A stretch of DNA of 64,000 nucleotides from Ruminococcus sp. AF31-8BH (GTDB taxonomy: Bacteria > Bacillota > Clostridia > Lachnospirales > Lachnospiraceae): positions 124,328 through 188,327 of the forward strand of contig NZ_QTVN01000003.1 of NCBI RefSeq assembly GCF_003460605.1, read 5' to 3'. This document shows positions 37,328-45,306 of this stretch, piece by piece. Below the pieces are notes generated by a model. That model was given only the letters and a program-made list of their open reading frames with translations, was not told the DNA's origin and made no database searches. Position 1 is the stretch's first letter; each line of letters begins with the position of its first letter. A program made the translations under genes and the position numbers.

Positions 37328-38881
37328 TTACTCCGCAATCTTCATGTCAGCAGTTACCCAGTAGTAATCCATTGGATACATTACAAGTCCTTCTACGGTA
37401 GATTTGGAAATAAGGAAGGTATTCTCATACCCGAAGAATACAGTTGCCGCATCATCCATGATTGCCTGCTGGATCTTCACGATCAGCTCTTTTCTTGCCT
37501 CTGCATCGATAGTAGAAGCCAGTTCATCCAGCCATGCATCTACATCTGCATTGGAATATCCTGCAGTGTTGTTTGCAGATGTGCTGTACCAGTTCTCACG
37601 AAGGTAGTTTTCCGGGTCACCGGTGTTTGCAACCAATACGTTCCAGATCAGAAGGTCATACTGGGAGGAATCACGACGGTCAAGAAGGGTCTCATAGGAT
37701 ACGCAGTCAAGCTTAATGTTGATTCCGATTTCTTTTAAGCTTGCCTGTGCTGCCTGCGCGTATACGCCAAGCTCTGCACGACTGTCATAGTATACAAAGG
37801 TAAGCTCTACTTTATTTCCGTCTGGATCTTCTACATATCCGTCACCGTCTACATCCTCATATCCGGCATCTGCAAGAACCTGCTTTGCTCCGTCTGGATC
37901 GTAAGCATTCTCATCGTTCAGTTCCTCATATCCATAGTCCAGTGTTGGCGGTACCGGAGCTTTTCCTGGTGTTGCGCCGCCCTCAAGAAGAATGCTGGTG
38001 TAGGTCTCTTTGTCAAGTCCGCGGAGAACTGCCTGACGAAGTGCAAGATCCCCAAGTGCTCCGTTCTGGTTCATAAATGCATAGGTAGAACGAAGAGATT
38101 CCAGAGACTGAATATTGTAGTTGTCGTTTCCGTCAAACTCGAAAACGTTCTCTGTCTTTAAGTTGTAAGCAACATCGATCTCGCCGGACTGAAGTGCCAT
38201 GGAACGTGTTGTCTGGTCTCCGATAATACGAAGAGTTACACTGTCATTGGGAACCTCGCCGTCCCAGTAATACTCGTTTCGTACAACAACTGTATCTCCG
38301 GACGGATCAAAGGACTGGAATGCATACGGGCCTGTGCAGACCGGGCCTTCCATTGCGATGTTGGAGTTGTCAATGCTTGTGTCCATGATCAGGAAAAGCG
38401 GGTCAGCCAGGCATCCTGCCATATTTGCGTTTGCTCTGTTCAGGTTGAATGTGATGTTCTGTCCGTCAACCTCAATGCTGTCAATGTCAAAGAACTCCGG
38501 TACACGGTTTGACATTTCCATAGTACGCTCCAGGGATGCTTTTACAAGCTCTGGTGTCATATCGTTGCCATTTGAGAATTTAACGCCCTCACGAATGGTA
38601 AATGTCCATGTTTTTCCATCTTCACTGTTGGTCCACTCTGTTGCAAGACATGGTACCATGTTTCCTTCCTCGTCAAACTTGGTAAGTCCCTGTCCAACAC
38701 CGTAACGGGAAATTACCCAGCTGAAATACTGCTCTGTTGGTTCCAGTGTATCAGCAAAGCTTGTTACACCGATTGTCATGATATTTCCATCTGCAAATAC
38801 GAAAGTAGCCGGGATCATTGCCATTGCCATAAGTCCTGCCAGTGCTGCTGCACATACTTTTTTTGCGATTCTGTTTTTCAT
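37328..38881 (-). CDS. Family 5 solute-binding protein (NikA/DppA-like) of the cobalamin-controlled importer
   Basis: This is a 517-residue extracellular binding protein. The signal peptide ends at about residue 31 (TFVFADG) and lacks a lipobox. The family 5 hallmarks are the WTFTIREGVKFSNGNDMTP stretch and the lobe-crossing region with TGPYAFQSFDPSGDTVVVRN. Family 5 members bind peptides, nickel complexes or other small ligands. Here the cobalamin riboswitch points to cobalt or a corrinoid, while the urease cluster downstream points to nickel; sequence alone does not decide. A strong ribosome site (AAAGGAG) precedes the ATG. The binding protein lies between permeases and ATPases, the Nik order rotated. 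Confidence 0.85.
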   Translation of the reverse strand: MKNRIAKKVCAAALAGLMAMAMIPATFVFADGNIMTIGVTSFADTLEPTEQYFSWVISRYGVGQGLTKFDEEGNMVPCLATEWTNSEDGKTWTFTIREGVKFSNGNDMTPELVKASLERTMEMSNRVPEFFDIDSIEVDGQNITFNLNRANANMAGCLADPLFLIMDTSIDNSNIAMEGPVCTGPYAFQSFDPSGDTVVVRNEYYWDGEVPNDSVTLRIIGDQTTRSMALQSGEIDVAYNLKTENVFEFDGNDNYNIQSLESLRSTYAFMNQNGALGDLALRQAVLRGLDKETYTSILLEGGATPGKAPVPPTLDYGYEELNDENAYDPDGAKQVLADAGYEDVDGDGYVEDPDGNKVELTFVYYDSRAELGVYAQAAQASLKEIGINIKLDCVSYETLLDRRDSSQYDLLIWNVLVANTGDPENYLRENWYSTSANNTAGYSNADVDAWLDELASTIDAEARKELIVKIQQAIMDDAATVFFGYENTFLISKSTVEGLVMYPMDYYWVTADMKIAE

Positions 38882-38898
38882 ATACTTTTTCTCCTTTA

Positions 38899-39723
38899 TC
38901 AGTCCTGTCTCGGATCCAGAATATCTCGGATACTGTCACCAAGCATGTTAAAAATGATTACTACGATTACGATGGCGATACCCGGTGCGATCATCAGCCA
39001 CGGTGCTTTTGCCATATAAGTTCTTCCTTCGTTCAGCATCAGTCCCCACTCCGGTGTCGGTGCTACTGCTCCGAATCCCAGGAAGGAAAGAGATGCAAGT
39101 TCCAGCATCATGGTACCCATATCTGCCGCTGCTGTTACTGTCATAGTCGTCAGCATGTTGGGGAGGATATGCTTCCACAAAATTTTGAATGTACTGGTGC
39201 CGTTTACCACAGCCGCTTCCACATACAGATTACGTTTTACTTTCAGGACCATACTTCTTGCCAGACGGGCATATTTTGTCCAGCTTACGGCTGTGATGGC
39301 GATGACTCCGTTTCTAAGGCTTGGGCCAAGCATACCTGCGATTGCGATTGCCAGGATCATTCCAGGGAAAGAGATCATCATATCTGCGATTCGCATGATC
39401 ACCTGATCGATCCAGCCGCCGAAGTATCCTGCAATAATTCCAAGCAGTGTACCTACAACAAAAATAGTTGCTACCAGGATCAGGGTGGATACCAGAGAGG
39501 TTCTGGTACCATAGATCACACGGGAAAGAATGTCTCGTCCCAGTTTGTCAGCGCCAAGGGGATATTCTGCACATGGGGCTTTCAGAGAATCCACCATCAC
39601 TGCATCCAGCGGATCCTTTGGTGCGATCCAGGGAGCAAAAACAGCTACGCCTACAACCGCAAGCGCCAGAATAAAGAATACGGTAAACTGTTTATGAGCT
39701 AAGAAAAAATTCTGCTTTTTCAC
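38899..39723 (-). CDS. Nickel/peptide-type ABC importer permease (NikC/DppC-like)
   Basis: This is a 274-residue permease with five to six helices. It has the GADKLGRDILSRVIYGTRTSL signature that follows the first helix in the DppC/NikC family, and the EAA-type loop that contacts the ATPases (about 180-200, ASLSFLGFG nearby). The start is GTG at 39723, preceded by AAAGGAGG and one base past the stop of the upstream permease, so translation is probably coupled. The compact size (no extracytoplasmic insertion) contrasts with the OppC protein at 58-60 kb. Confidence 0.92.
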   Translation of the reverse strand: MKKQNFFLAHKQFTVFFILALAVVGVAVFAPWIAPKDPLDAVMVDSLKAPCAEYPLGADKLGRDILSRVIYGTRTSLVSTLILVATIFVVGTLLGIIAGYFGGWIDQVIMRIADMMISFPGMILAIAIAGMLGPSLRNGVIAITAVSWTKYARLARSMVLKVKRNLYVEAAVVNGTSTFKILWKHILPNMLTTMTVTAAADMGTMMLELASLSFLGFGAVAPTPEWGLMLNEGRTYMAKAPWLMIAPGIAIVIVVIIFNMLGDSIRDILDPRQD

Positions 39724-39724
39724 T

Positions 39725-40663
39725 TTACTTAACCTCCTTTATTCTCGGATCCAGATAAGTATAGGAAAGGTCAACGATAATGTTGATCACCATATACATA
39801 ATCGCGATCATCAGTACATAAGCCTGCACCATCGGATAGTCACGACAGGCGATTGCCTTGATCGCCATGCTTCCCATTCCAGGCCAGTTGTAGATGATCT
39901 CAACAACTGCAGTTCCACCAAGCAGGGAGCCAAGGGAAAGACCAAGAAGGGTAACGATTGGGAGCATTGCATTTGGGAGCACATGTCTCCAGAGGATCAC
40001 GCTTTCCTTGATTCCTCTCATTCTTGCTCCGATAACATAGTCCTGTCTTAATTCCTCCAGCACTGCGTTTCGCACCTGTCTGGTGTATTTCGCAGACATG
40101 GAAAGAGCCAGGGTTACGGAGGGCAGGATCATGGTCTTGAAATCGGTAGTACCTCCGGCTACGTTGACCCAGCGAAGCTGTACTCCGAAGATGCTAAGAA
40201 GGATCAGACCGATCCAGAAGCTTGGAATGGATACCCCGAAGAAGGTAATTCCGCGGATGAGATAATCCGGCCACTTATTCTGATACACCGCGGAAAGGAT
40301 TCCGCATGGTATGGAGAATAAGATCATCAAAAGAAGGGCAAACAGTGACATCTGAAGGGTTGGCCAGAAGCATTTCATCAGTTTTTCAGTTACGGGAACT
40401 TTAAATGCATAGGATGTTCCCATGTCTCCGGTCAGAACTCCTTTTACCCAGGAGCCGTACTGTACCAGAAACGGTCGGTCAAGGCCCAGTTCATGTCTTG
40501 TCTGTTCCAGAAGTTCCGGTGTAGGCAGGTTGCCACACTCTGTCAGCATGATTTCTGCCGGGTCACCAGGAGAAAGATAAGTAAGTCCGAATGTAAAGAA
40601 ACTTACACCGATCAGAACAATCAGAATCTGCAGAAGCCTTTTTCCAATTTGTTTTTTTGACAT
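39725..40663 (-). CDS. Nickel/peptide-type ABC importer permease (NikB/DppB-like)
   Basis: This is a 312-residue permease, first gene of the operon. It shows the DppB/NikB features: an N-terminal helix, a FFTFGLTYLSPGDPAEIML segment and a conserved ARMRGIKESVILWRHVLPNA loop that docks on the ATPases. A C-terminal LDPRIK completes the family pattern. GGAGAG precedes the ATG. It lies downstream of a cobalamin riboswitch and terminator, so the whole six-gene operon should be off when cobalamin is plentiful. Confidence 0.92.
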   Translation of the reverse strand: MSKKQIGKRLLQILIVLIGVSFFTFGLTYLSPGDPAEIMLTECGNLPTPELLEQTRHELGLDRPFLVQYGSWVKGVLTGDMGTSYAFKVPVTEKLMKCFWPTLQMSLFALLLMILFSIPCGILSAVYQNKWPDYLIRGITFFGVSIPSFWIGLILLSIFGVQLRWVNVAGGTTDFKTMILPSVTLALSMSAKYTRQVRNAVLEELRQDYVIGARMRGIKESVILWRHVLPNAMLPIVTLLGLSLGSLLGGTAVVEIIYNWPGMGSMAIKAIACRDYPMVQAYVLMIAIMYMVINIIVDLSYTYLDPRIKEVK

Positions 40664-40760
40664 TTTCTCTCCTTCCTACATGTTGGAGGTTTTTCGCCGG
40701 ATCTGATTCAGTTTTCGCAAAAAAAGGCAGGGGGAATGATACGCTTTCGAAAAAAAGCGC

Positions 40761-40795
40761 AGAAAAAAACAACACCCGCAGAAATTACGGATGTC
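40761..40795 (-). terminator. Riboswitch-controlled terminator before the importer operon
   Basis: ACATCCG and CGGGTGT arms (one G-U pair) with a 9-base loop are followed on the minus strand by TGTTTTTTTC. It lies between the cobalamin aptamer and the first permease gene, so it is probably the expression platform. Confidence 0.75.
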
Positions 40796-40849
40796 ATTGC
40801 ACACAAAAAAACCATGCTTCCTATCTACCGTAAGAATCATATCAAATCA

Positions 40850-41027
40850 TTTATAAGCAGGTCTCCTGACTTAAGATCCTCGCTCCAGAACCCCTTCCCA
40901 GACTGACAACTGTCCATCCAGTGAGATTATGTTCTGCAGCTCCCTATCACAGTGACGGGATCGTACCGGAATTACACCGATTTCCCTTTTAATCCATGTG
41001 CAGACATTTGCACAGGAACTTACAAAG
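40850..41027 (-). ncRNA. Cobalamin riboswitch
   Basis: The minus strand carries the B12-box signature. AGGGAAATCGGTGTAATTC and CCCGTCACTGTGA form the core, and AAGTCAGGAGACCTGC is the 3' conserved segment. A P1 helix (TTTGTAAG with CTTATAAA, one G-U pair) closes it. It lies about 185 bases upstream of the importer operon with a terminator in between. Adenosylcobalamin or a related corrinoid should reduce expression (established for the class). Confidence 0.95.
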
Positions 41028-41163
41028 GCTGGTTCAAAACCAACAAATGTTATCTAATTTTCCTTATAAGAATAGCTTATATTGGGAATCTTGTCCAGAA
41101 AATTTTTTTCACAGATTGTATTTTTTTGAAAACAAAGGGGAATCAATCGTTCCCCCCAAATTG

Positions 41164-41489
41164 TCAGTTCAATGCTTCCTCAACGCATTCTTCAATATCG
41201 TCAATAATAAATTTCCGCATAAATTCCAGATGTTTTCCAAATAATCTTGCAATAAAGCCTACCAGCAGAGCTGCGATAATGGTACCTTCACGGACACCGT
41301 TTAATTTTCCCCAGAAAATAAAGAAAAGAATTCCTGCGATCACGGTCATGGAAGAATCAAATATGATCTTTGTGGTTCCAGATATACGCCAAATCCAAGC
41401 ACGATGCAGCCTGCCAGAAGGGCAGCCAGCTTCATTGCATAATTTCCGGGATTTACCCAGAAAAACAGATATCTTTTTAACTTATTCAT
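41164..41489 (-). pseudogene. YczE/YitT-like membrane protein, internally deleted and frameshifted
   Basis: The N-terminal 40 or so codons from 41489 (MNKLKRYLFFWVNPGNYAMK, then LGFGVYLE) and the C-terminal part match one family of small membrane proteins. The C-terminal part reads FDSSMTVIAGILFF, then GVREGTIIAALLVGFIARLF. In intact relatives these blocks are about 100 residues apart. Here they are joined directly and in different frames, so no full protein can be made. The start overlaps the end of the upstream MarR gene by eight bases, so the pair was an operon, and the pump or permease it controlled is now lost. Confidence 0.75.
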
Positions 41490-41910
41490 TTCTTTCCCCC
41501 TGTAAATTCGCATAGATTTTTCCATATACAGCCAAAAACTGCTGGAATTCTTCGGCAGAAACACCGGACAATGCCTTTTCTTCTATTTTGGCAAAAGCCT
41601 GGGTCACCAGCTGCTGTTTCTTCTTTCCCTCTTCTGTCATAAAGATATGGAAGCTGCGTCTGTTGCCGTTTAAAATCCGGCGCTCGATCAGCCCTTTCTC
41701 TTCCATCTTATTTAAAATAGTGGTAAGAGATCCAGCTTCCAAAAAGCAGGCTTTTGCGATTTCTTTCTGATTGCTGCCGTCATGGTCTTTCAAATAGTCA
41801 AGGATCTTGGGCTGCCCGATGGTAAGTCCGGTATCCTTAAGCTGTTCCAGCAAAGCTTTCTGGACAAGCATCTGGTTGGCCATAATCAGGTAGTGTAAGG
41901 TATCATCCAT
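41482..41910 (-). CDS. MarR-family transcriptional regulator
   Basis: This is a 142-residue winged-helix repressor. The DNA-binding core has QKEIAKACFLEAGSLTTIL and wing ERRILNGNRRSFHIFMTEEG. The start at 41910 is preferred (GGAAAGGAAACCAACC before it); an in-frame ATG at 41946 would place the ribosome site inside the upstream palindrome. A perfect 35-base inverted repeat lies directly upstream. The adjacent membrane-protein target is broken, so the regulator may now only control itself or act elsewhere. Confidence 0.88.
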   Translation of the reverse strand: MDDTLHYLIMANQMLVQKALLEQLKDTGLTIGQPKILDYLKDHDGSNQKEIAKACFLEAGSLTTILNKMEEKGLIERRILNGNRRSFHIFMTEEGKKKQQLVTQAFAKIEEKALSGVSAEEFQQFLAVYGKIYANLQGERNE

Positions 41911-41931
41911 GGTTGGTTTCCTTTCTTCCGA

Positions 41932-41966
41932 ATAGTTATAATTCAAACATTTTGAATTATAACTAT
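41932..41966. promoter_or_regulatory. 35-base perfect palindrome, probable MarR operator
   Basis: ATAGTTATAATTCAAA, a 3-base spacer (CAT) and its exact complement TTTGAATTATAACTAT. It begins 22 bases before the marR start. The left-right symmetry and position suit a MarR dimer autoregulating its own gene; TATAAT within an arm could be the -10 box. Confidence 0.8.
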
Positions 41967-42030
41967 CTTAGATCAGGATGTCAAGGGAAAACTGACAGCG
42001 ATAAATTTTTCTTTTTGGGGGGAGCTAGAA

Positions 42031-42083
42031 AAAAACAACAGGGACAAAGTTTTGGATCTTGTCAGAAAACTCAGTCCCTGTTG
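42031..42083 (-). terminator. Terminator of the urease operon
   Basis: CAACAGGGAC and GTCCCTGTTG arms are followed on the minus strand by TTTTTTT, just after the ureD stop. The loop is 28 bases. It separates urease from the MarR unit. Confidence 0.85.
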
Positions 42084-42088
42084 GTTCG

Positions 42089-42913
42089 TTAATGAATTGC
42101 TTCATATAATTTCTTTATTTTGTCGGCCAGCTGCTGGAGAGTTTGGGCACGATGGGCGAAGATTCGAAGGACCAGGTCGCCGGTTGTCAGACGGGTAACT
42201 CCGCCGTCCGTGTCCGGTTCTTCGTCAAGAAGCTGCCAGATTTTTTCCTGTAATTCCAGATTGATTTCTTTATCTGTGCTGTCCTGTCCAGTATATATTT
42301 CTGAAAGAAAAAGATTGGCCATATGAGTGTATCCTTCGTACATTCCATTGCCTTCCATAGGCATTTTTTCCGGTTCGTAGCAGGTATTGTCCTGGTAGAT
42401 CAGCTTTTCCCCTCTGTAAATCCGCACCCTGGAGGAAAATCTCCGATACTGGAAGCGCTCTTCATGAGCGTTTCTGCCGCAGGAAATCACTTCCAGCAAA
42501 AACAGCCGGGAGGTTTTATCCTCCAGACAAATGGTCATAGTGCTGTCAAATGCAGATCCAGAAAAGGGGATCACAGGCTGGGGATAATAGTACAGGATTG
42601 CATTTTGCTCCACCTGGATTTCAATGATACGAAAAGCAGATCCCTCGTCCATTTTATGGATTTTCTCAAAGGACTGGGACAAAACTTCCAGGTTCGCCCC
42701 TTCCTTCACATGATAGGAAAATTCCTGGGAATCCCCTGCCATAATTCCCGCAGACGCACAAAGGGGCATGATCTGAATACCGTCGTTTTCTTTCTCAAAG
42801 GGCACCATGATCTTGTACGGGGCGGTAAAGGATAAATCTTCCAGAATGGTTTTGCCGTCCCTGACTGCGGCACATGCCTGAATACGGGAAATTTTTCCGA
42901 ATTTATTATCCAT
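42089..42913 (-). CDS. ureD: Urease accessory protein UreD
   Basis: UreD (UreH) binds apo-urease and, with UreF and UreG, forms the chaperone that delivers nickel; a tunnel for nickel runs through it. It has 274 residues, the family size. Recognisable blocks are YYPQPVIPFSGSAF and the RRFSSRVRIYRGEKLIYQ strand. AAGGAATGTAAAGGT lies before the ATG. It is the last gene of the cluster, four bases after ureG, and is followed by the terminator. Confidence 0.93.
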   Translation of the reverse strand: MDNKFGKISRIQACAAVRDGKTILEDLSFTAPYKIMVPFEKENDGIQIMPLCASAGIMAGDSQEFSYHVKEGANLEVLSQSFEKIHKMDEGSAFRIIEIQVEQNAILYYYPQPVIPFSGSAFDSTMTICLEDKTSRLFLLEVISCGRNAHEERFQYRRFSSRVRIYRGEKLIYQDNTCYEPEKMPMEGNGMYEGYTHMANLFLSEIYTGQDSTDKEINLELQEKIWQLLDEEPDTDGGVTRLTTGDLVLRIFAHRAQTLQQLADKIKKLYEAIH

Positions 42914-42917
42914 ACCT

Positions 42918-43526
42918 TTACATTCCTTCTAACAGTACGTTCTTTTTGATCCACTCCACTACCTTATCCACATTTTCATCTCCGCGGATGTTGGTGAACT
43001 GGAAAGGTCTGTCACCGCGCATTTTTCTGGAGTCTCGTTCCATAACTTCCAGGCTTGCACCAACGTAGGGGGCAAGGTCAATTTTGTTGATCACAAGAAG
43101 GTCGGAACGGGTAATTCCAGGGCCGCCTTTTCTCGGAATCTTATCCCCTTCTGCCACGTCGATGACAAAAATGGTAGCATCCACCAGCTCCGGGCTGAAG
43201 GTTGCAGATAAGTTGTCTCCGCCGCTTTCTATGAAAAGAAGTTCAATGTCCGGAAAGCGTTCCATCATCTCATCCACTGCCTCAAGGTTCATGGATGCAT
43301 CCTCACGGATCGCAGTATGGGGACAGCCGCCTGTCTCCACGCCAATGATGCGCTCCACTGGAAGAACGCTGTTTTTGGCAAGAAACTGGGCGTCCTCCTT
43401 TGTATAAATATCGTTTGTGATCACACCAATGCTGTAGTCCTTTGCCATCTTTCTTGACAAAGCCTCAATAAGTGCTGTTTTTCCGGAACCAACAGGTCCC
43501 GCAACTCCGATTTTTACATATGACAT
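42918..43526 (-). CDS. ureG: Urease accessory GTPase UreG
   Basis: UreG is the GTPase that carries nickel to urease; GTP hydrolysis drives metal release. It has 202 residues. The P-loop GPVGSGKT is at residues 10-17. The nickel-binding CPH motif is present in [15 protein letters not shown], and [12 protein letters not shown] and [13 protein letters not shown] (G4 region) are conserved. There is no histidine-rich N-terminus, so UreE probably provides metal storage. Confidence 0.97.
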   Translation of the reverse strand: MSYVKIGVAGPVGSGKTALIEALSRKMAKDYSIGVITNDIYTKEDAQFLAKNSVLPVERIIGVETGGCPHTAIREDASMNLEAVDEMMERFPDIELLFIESGGDNLSATFSPELVDATIFVIDVAEGDKIPRKGGPGITRSDLLVINKIDLAPYVGASLEVMERDSRKMRGDRPFQFTNIRGDENVDKVVEWIKKNVLLEGM

Positions 43527-43546
43527 CTCGATTTCCTCTTTTCTTC

Positions 43547-44239
43547 TTATGACATGTATAGCCTGGAATACAGTTTTTCGTGCTGGATTCCCCTGATATC
43601 AAAACCTGGTGCGGAAAGACACAAATCTTCTTTGCTTTTATGCATCACATCTTCCAGAATCTCGCCAAATTCCTTATAACAACCGCTTAAAAGCTGCTGT
43701 CCCGCGGTCTGGCTTAAGGGGATCGTCTTCACGCAATTAGTTACCATTGCAGAGGTCTGTGCATACAGATAATGGGCCAGAGCCTCCCCAATGGAAATCT
43801 CCATCTGGGCACAGAAAACGCCGTAAATGCAGCAGTGATTCACCGCTTTTCCCTTTCTCGCGTCCAGATATTCCCGGAAAATTCCCGTTTCGCTGATGGA
43901 AAGTCCCAGCTTTTCTATGGTTTTGGCAAAACGGGAGCCCATCTTTCTTGCAGCCTCTCTTTGCTCCATGGGAATCCTGGAGGCTTCCAGAATTTCTTCC
44001 AGTTCCAGAAGCTCTGACAGGTCATTTTCCCTGGCGGCTTCATAGGCAAGTCTGGCTCCCAGAAGTTCTGTATATGCAAGATTCCATTTTATTTTATGGG
44101 TAATATATTCTCTCGCCGTGTCTGCATCATGGACAATTCCCCGCTGAATATAGGTTTCCAGTCCCTGGGAATGAGAGTAGCCTCCGATGGGAAACAGGGC
44201 GTCATTTACCTGCAAAAGATAAAACTGTTTTTCTGACAT
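43547..44239 (-). CDS. ureF: Urease accessory protein UreF
   Basis: UreF is a helical protein that bridges UreD and UreG in urease maturation and gates GTP hydrolysis. It has 230 residues. The N-terminal [19 protein letters not shown] block is the family hallmark. The C-terminal [19 protein letters not shown] resembles the conserved tail that docks UreG. GGAGG precedes the ATG. Gaps to ureE and ureG are short (35 and 20 bases). Confidence 0.95.
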   Translation of the reverse strand: MSEKQFYLLQVNDALFPIGGYSHSQGLETYIQRGIVHDADTAREYITHKIKWNLAYTELLGARLAYEAARENDLSELLELEEILEASRIPMEQREAARKMGSRFAKTIEKLGLSISETGIFREYLDARKGKAVNHCCIYGVFCAQMEISIGEALAHYLYAQTSAMVTNCVKTIPLSQTAGQQLLSGCYKEFGEILEDVMHKSKEDLCLSAPGFDIRGIQHEKLYSRLYMS

Positions 44240-44274
44240 AAAGAACCTCCATAACTGCAGTTTTTTTACTTGTT

Positions 44275-44751
44275 TTAGTGATGATGGTTGTGGATGCTTG
44301 CAGAAATCCGCTTGTCAAAATCAAGCTTTCGCACCTCTTTTTCGGCCTTAACACCGTGGATTTTCTGGAGCATCACAAGCATTGGCTCATTATAAATGGT
44401 AATAAAAGTATCGTCCTCTCCCCAGAAAAGAGGCGCATGCCGGTTGCCAATCTCATAGCATACCTTGGCTGCCATTTTCTCATGTCCAGGGGTGAAGGAC
44501 ACGCGGATCACTTCGCATGGCGGGGTATTTACGGCAATTATTTTTTTATCATCTGCGTAGATCACATCATCCTGATACAGTCCCCGGGAAAGAATGGAAT
44601 CATCCATGCGGATGCCAACCTCCGTCCCTTTGTCCGTTGTTTTTTTATGTATTTTCTTAAAAGCTTCGTGCCATTCGATGCCTACATATTCCACTGTTTT
44701 TCCTTCTGTATCAAAATCATGAAGCTTTCCCAAAACCTGCTCACAAAGCAT
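44275..44751 (-). CDS. ureE: Urease accessory nickel metallochaperone UreE
   Basis: UreE is a homodimeric nickel-binding protein that hands metal to UreG. It has 158 residues from the ATG at 44751. This start has GGAGGTCAG before it; the frame extends 13 codons upstream into the ureI end without a ribosome site. The central domain has YEIGNRHAPLFW with the conserved metal-site histidine. The C-terminus is HNHHH, a short version of the histidine-rich tail. The gene follows ureI by 32 bases. Confidence 0.93.
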   Translation of the reverse strand: MLCEQVLGKLHDFDTEGKTVEYVGIEWHEAFKKIHKKTTDKGTEVGIRMDDSILSRGLYQDDVIYADDKKIIAVNTPPCEVIRVSFTPGHEKMAAKVCYEIGNRHAPLFWGEDDTFITIYNEPMLVMLQKIHGVKAEKEVRKLDFDKRISASIHNHHH

Positions 44752-44783
44752 TTTTTCTGACCTCCAACTTGCAGTTTTTCTTT

Positions 44784-45290
44784 TTACCAAATCTGAAGCA
44801 GCATCATAACACCTGGGATCCAGGCTGTTACAACGCCCTCAAAGACCTGAAGATATGGAACAAATTTTCCCAGCTTTTTCCCGCAGATATCCTCCACAAA
44901 CGCAGTTCCCCACAGAATTGCCCACAGATACCAGATTCCTGCCCAGCGGATATCTGCTGTGATTCCAAGTGCAGTACTTCCGGTAAAGCCTTCGATGGTT
45001 CCGAAGATCACGGCATTGACTGCCACGAAGGAAGAAAACCATGCAAAAGGAATGGGATCTGCTTTTAAAAACTTGCTTAATGCAACAAAAAGATAGGTAA
45101 AGCAGAACAATAATCCGGTTCCTGCTGCGTAATAATTTCCCTGTACCAGGTTCACAAAGTTAATAAAAAGGGAAAGTCCTCCGGTGAAAATATTCATGAT
45201 GGCAGTGGATTTTCCATCTACATGGTATAAGGTACACATACCATTGTTGATCAGTACGATTCCTACAAACAAAAGGCAAACACCTAACAT
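44784..45290 (-). CDS. ureI: UreI/AmiS-family urea channel
   Basis: UreI is an inner-membrane channel that admits urea; in Helicobacter pylori it opens at acid pH. This protein has 168 residues and six helices. The family pattern is visible in NIFTGGLSLFINFV, GTGLLFCFTYLFVAL and the final WGTAFVEDICGKK. I cannot tell from sequence whether it is proton-gated like the Helicobacter protein or open like AmiS. It lies inside the urease operon, between ureC and ureE. Confidence 0.9.
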   Translation of the reverse strand: MLGVCLLFVGIVLINNGMCTLYHVDGKSTAIMNIFTGGLSLFINFVNLVQGNYYAAGTGLLFCFTYLFVALSKFLKADPIPFAWFSSFVAVNAVIFGTIEGFTGSTALGITADIRWAGIWYLWAILWGTAFVEDICGKKLGKFVPYLQVFEGVVTAWIPGVMMLLQIW

Positions 45291-45306
45291 AAAATCTCTC
45301 CTCTTC

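Noticed and set aside
37328..40663. Naming the importer nikABCDE because urease is nearby
   Set aside because: The cobalamin riboswitch argues for cobalt or corrinoid, and family 5 proteins cannot be assigned a ligand from sequence, so no nik symbols are given.
40563..40775. A short frame in the leader of the importer operon
   Set aside because: It runs through the riboswitch terminator and into the first permease gene, with no ribosome site.
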